6,956 bases of DNA, from the NCBI GenBank assembly GCA_947174725.1, contig CAMWKA010000095.1, positions 1 to 6,956 on the forward strand, given 5' to 3'. A program made the translations under genes and the position numbers. Shown here piece by piece: positions 6,265 through 6,956 of this stretch. Numbering within the stretch: position 1 is the first letter of the stretch; every line of letters begins with the position of its first letter. The stretch comes from an uncultured Lachnospiraceae bacterium (GTDB lineage: Bacteria; Bacillota; Clostridia; Lachnospirales; Lachnospiraceae). The notes below the pieces were generated by a model that was not told where the DNA came from, made no database searches, and saw nothing but the letters and a program-made list of their open reading frames with translations.

Positions 6265-6956
6265 ATGAAAAGTAAATATCATAACGCGTATTTTATGATT
6301 GGCGCAGGTATTACCGCTGTTCTGGCGCTTCTGGCATTGATCGGGTGTTTCTATACGCCGTATGATCCGGACGCTATGAATCTGGCAGCAAAAAATACCG
6401 GTATTTCCTGGCAGCACTGGATGGGGTGTGATAATTTTGGACGTGACATCTTCAGCCGTGTGATGGAGGGGATCAGAAATACCTTTTTTATTTCCGTTGT
6501 AACAGTCGCTATCGGCACTTTCTTTGGCTTGCTTGTGGGTGCGTTGACGGGATATTTTGGCGGACTTCTGGACGAAGTGCTGATGCGGGTGAACGATGCG
6601 CTGTTTTCGTTTCCCAGTATCCTTTTGGCGCTTGTGATGGTTAGTCTTCTGGGAATGGGGACGGTGAATGTCACATTGGCATTGGGAATCGCGTTTATCC
6701 CAAGCTTTGCAAGGATCGTCAGATCGGAATATATGAAGCAGAAAAGTCTGGATTATGTGACCAGTGCAAGACTGATGGGAGCGTCTCATTTTAGGATTAT
6801 TTTTGTACATATTCTGCCCAATATTTTACCGATCCTGATATCGTCGATCATTATCGGATTTAATAATGCGGTTTTGGCGGAGGCCGGTCTGAGTTATCTT
6901 GGCATCGGGATCCAGCCGCCTGACGCGTCGCTTGGCAGGATGCTTTCCGAGGCGCA
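6265..6956 (+). CDS. ABC transporter permease, DppC/OppC type (cut by the window end)
   Basis: The frame stays open to the window edge, giving 230 complete residues of a protein usually near 280-300. It is the partner of the preceding permease. Helix 1 is at about 9-31, followed by YTPYDPDAMN (30-39) and the family signature 'WMGCDNFGRDIFSRVMEGIR' (52-71), where Cys55 replaces the more usual Thr. Further helices lie near 76-98, 111-135, 137-155 and 187-208. The EAA loop for ATPase docking is at about 163-189 (DYVTSARLMGAS, then HILPNILP), with its invariant Gly at 172. AEAGLSYLGIGIQPP (205-219), a hallmark of DppC/OppC proteins, is complete. The genes for one or two DppD/DppF-like ATPases would be expected directly after the window. 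An overlapping reverse-strand frame is a shadow of this gene. Confidence 0.93.
   Translation, partial: MKSKYHNAYFMIGAGITAVLALLALIGCFYTPYDPDAMNLAAKNTGISWQHWMGCDNFGRDIFSRVMEGIRNTFFISVVTVAIGTFFGLLVGALTGYFGGLLDEVLMRVNDALFSFPSILLALVMVSLLGMGTVNVTLALGIAFIPSFARIVRSEYMKQKSLDYVTSARLMGASHFRIIFVHILPNILPILISSIIIGFNNAVLAEAGLSYLGIGIQPPDASLGRMLSEA

Noticed and set aside
6244..6810. Reverse-strand open frame of 188 codons over the second permease gene
   Set aside because: The + strand frame encodes a clear DppC/OppC permease with its own ribosome site. The reverse product is His/Lys/Gln-rich and has no family features.

Overview
The window looks like chromosomal DNA from a Gram-positive, low-to-moderate-GC member of the Clostridia, most likely a gut or rumen Lachnospiraceae-type bacterium. 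The support is strong purine-rich Shine-Dalgarno sites, near-consensus sigma-A promoters, a lipobox-bearing solute-binding protein, and cell-surface proteins held by a single N-terminal membrane helix. The family placement is inference from style; nothing here fixes the taxon. All genes are on the + strand.

Layout. Positions 1-113 hold the last 36 codons of an unidentified gene, closed by a probable rho-independent terminator (161-189). A clear promoter (207-236) then drives a 528-residue membrane-anchored protein of unknown function (320-1906). Its outer part is three diverged copies of one domain of about 140 residues. After a 57-base gap comes a membrane-anchored GH5 endoglucanase (1964-3520), which resembles subfamily GH5_1 and has both catalytic glutamates. 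A second clear promoter (3590-3618), preceded by an imperfect dyad (3537-3558), begins a transporter operon. The operon encodes a family 5 substrate-binding lipoprotein (3657-5177), a DppB/OppB-type permease (5248-6192) and a DppC/OppC-type permease (6265 to the window end, truncated by it). Each gap inside this operon holds a hairpin without a U-tract. The ATPase genes expected for such a system are not in the window and would be predicted just downstream.

How the parts may work together. The endoglucanase would cut beta-1,4-glucan at the cell surface. Family 5 binding proteins usually take peptides, but some bind cello-oligosaccharides, so this transporter could import the products. That link rests on adjacency only, because the transporter has its own promoter. 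The three-repeat protein lies just upstream of the glucanase, with no terminator between them. The two may share a transcript, and the repeat protein is the least explained gene here.

I see no RNA genes, mobile elements, CRISPR arrays or recognisable riboswitches. No gene-free stretch exceeds 300 bases; the longest runs from 114 to 319 and holds the terminator, promoter and ribosome binding site described below.
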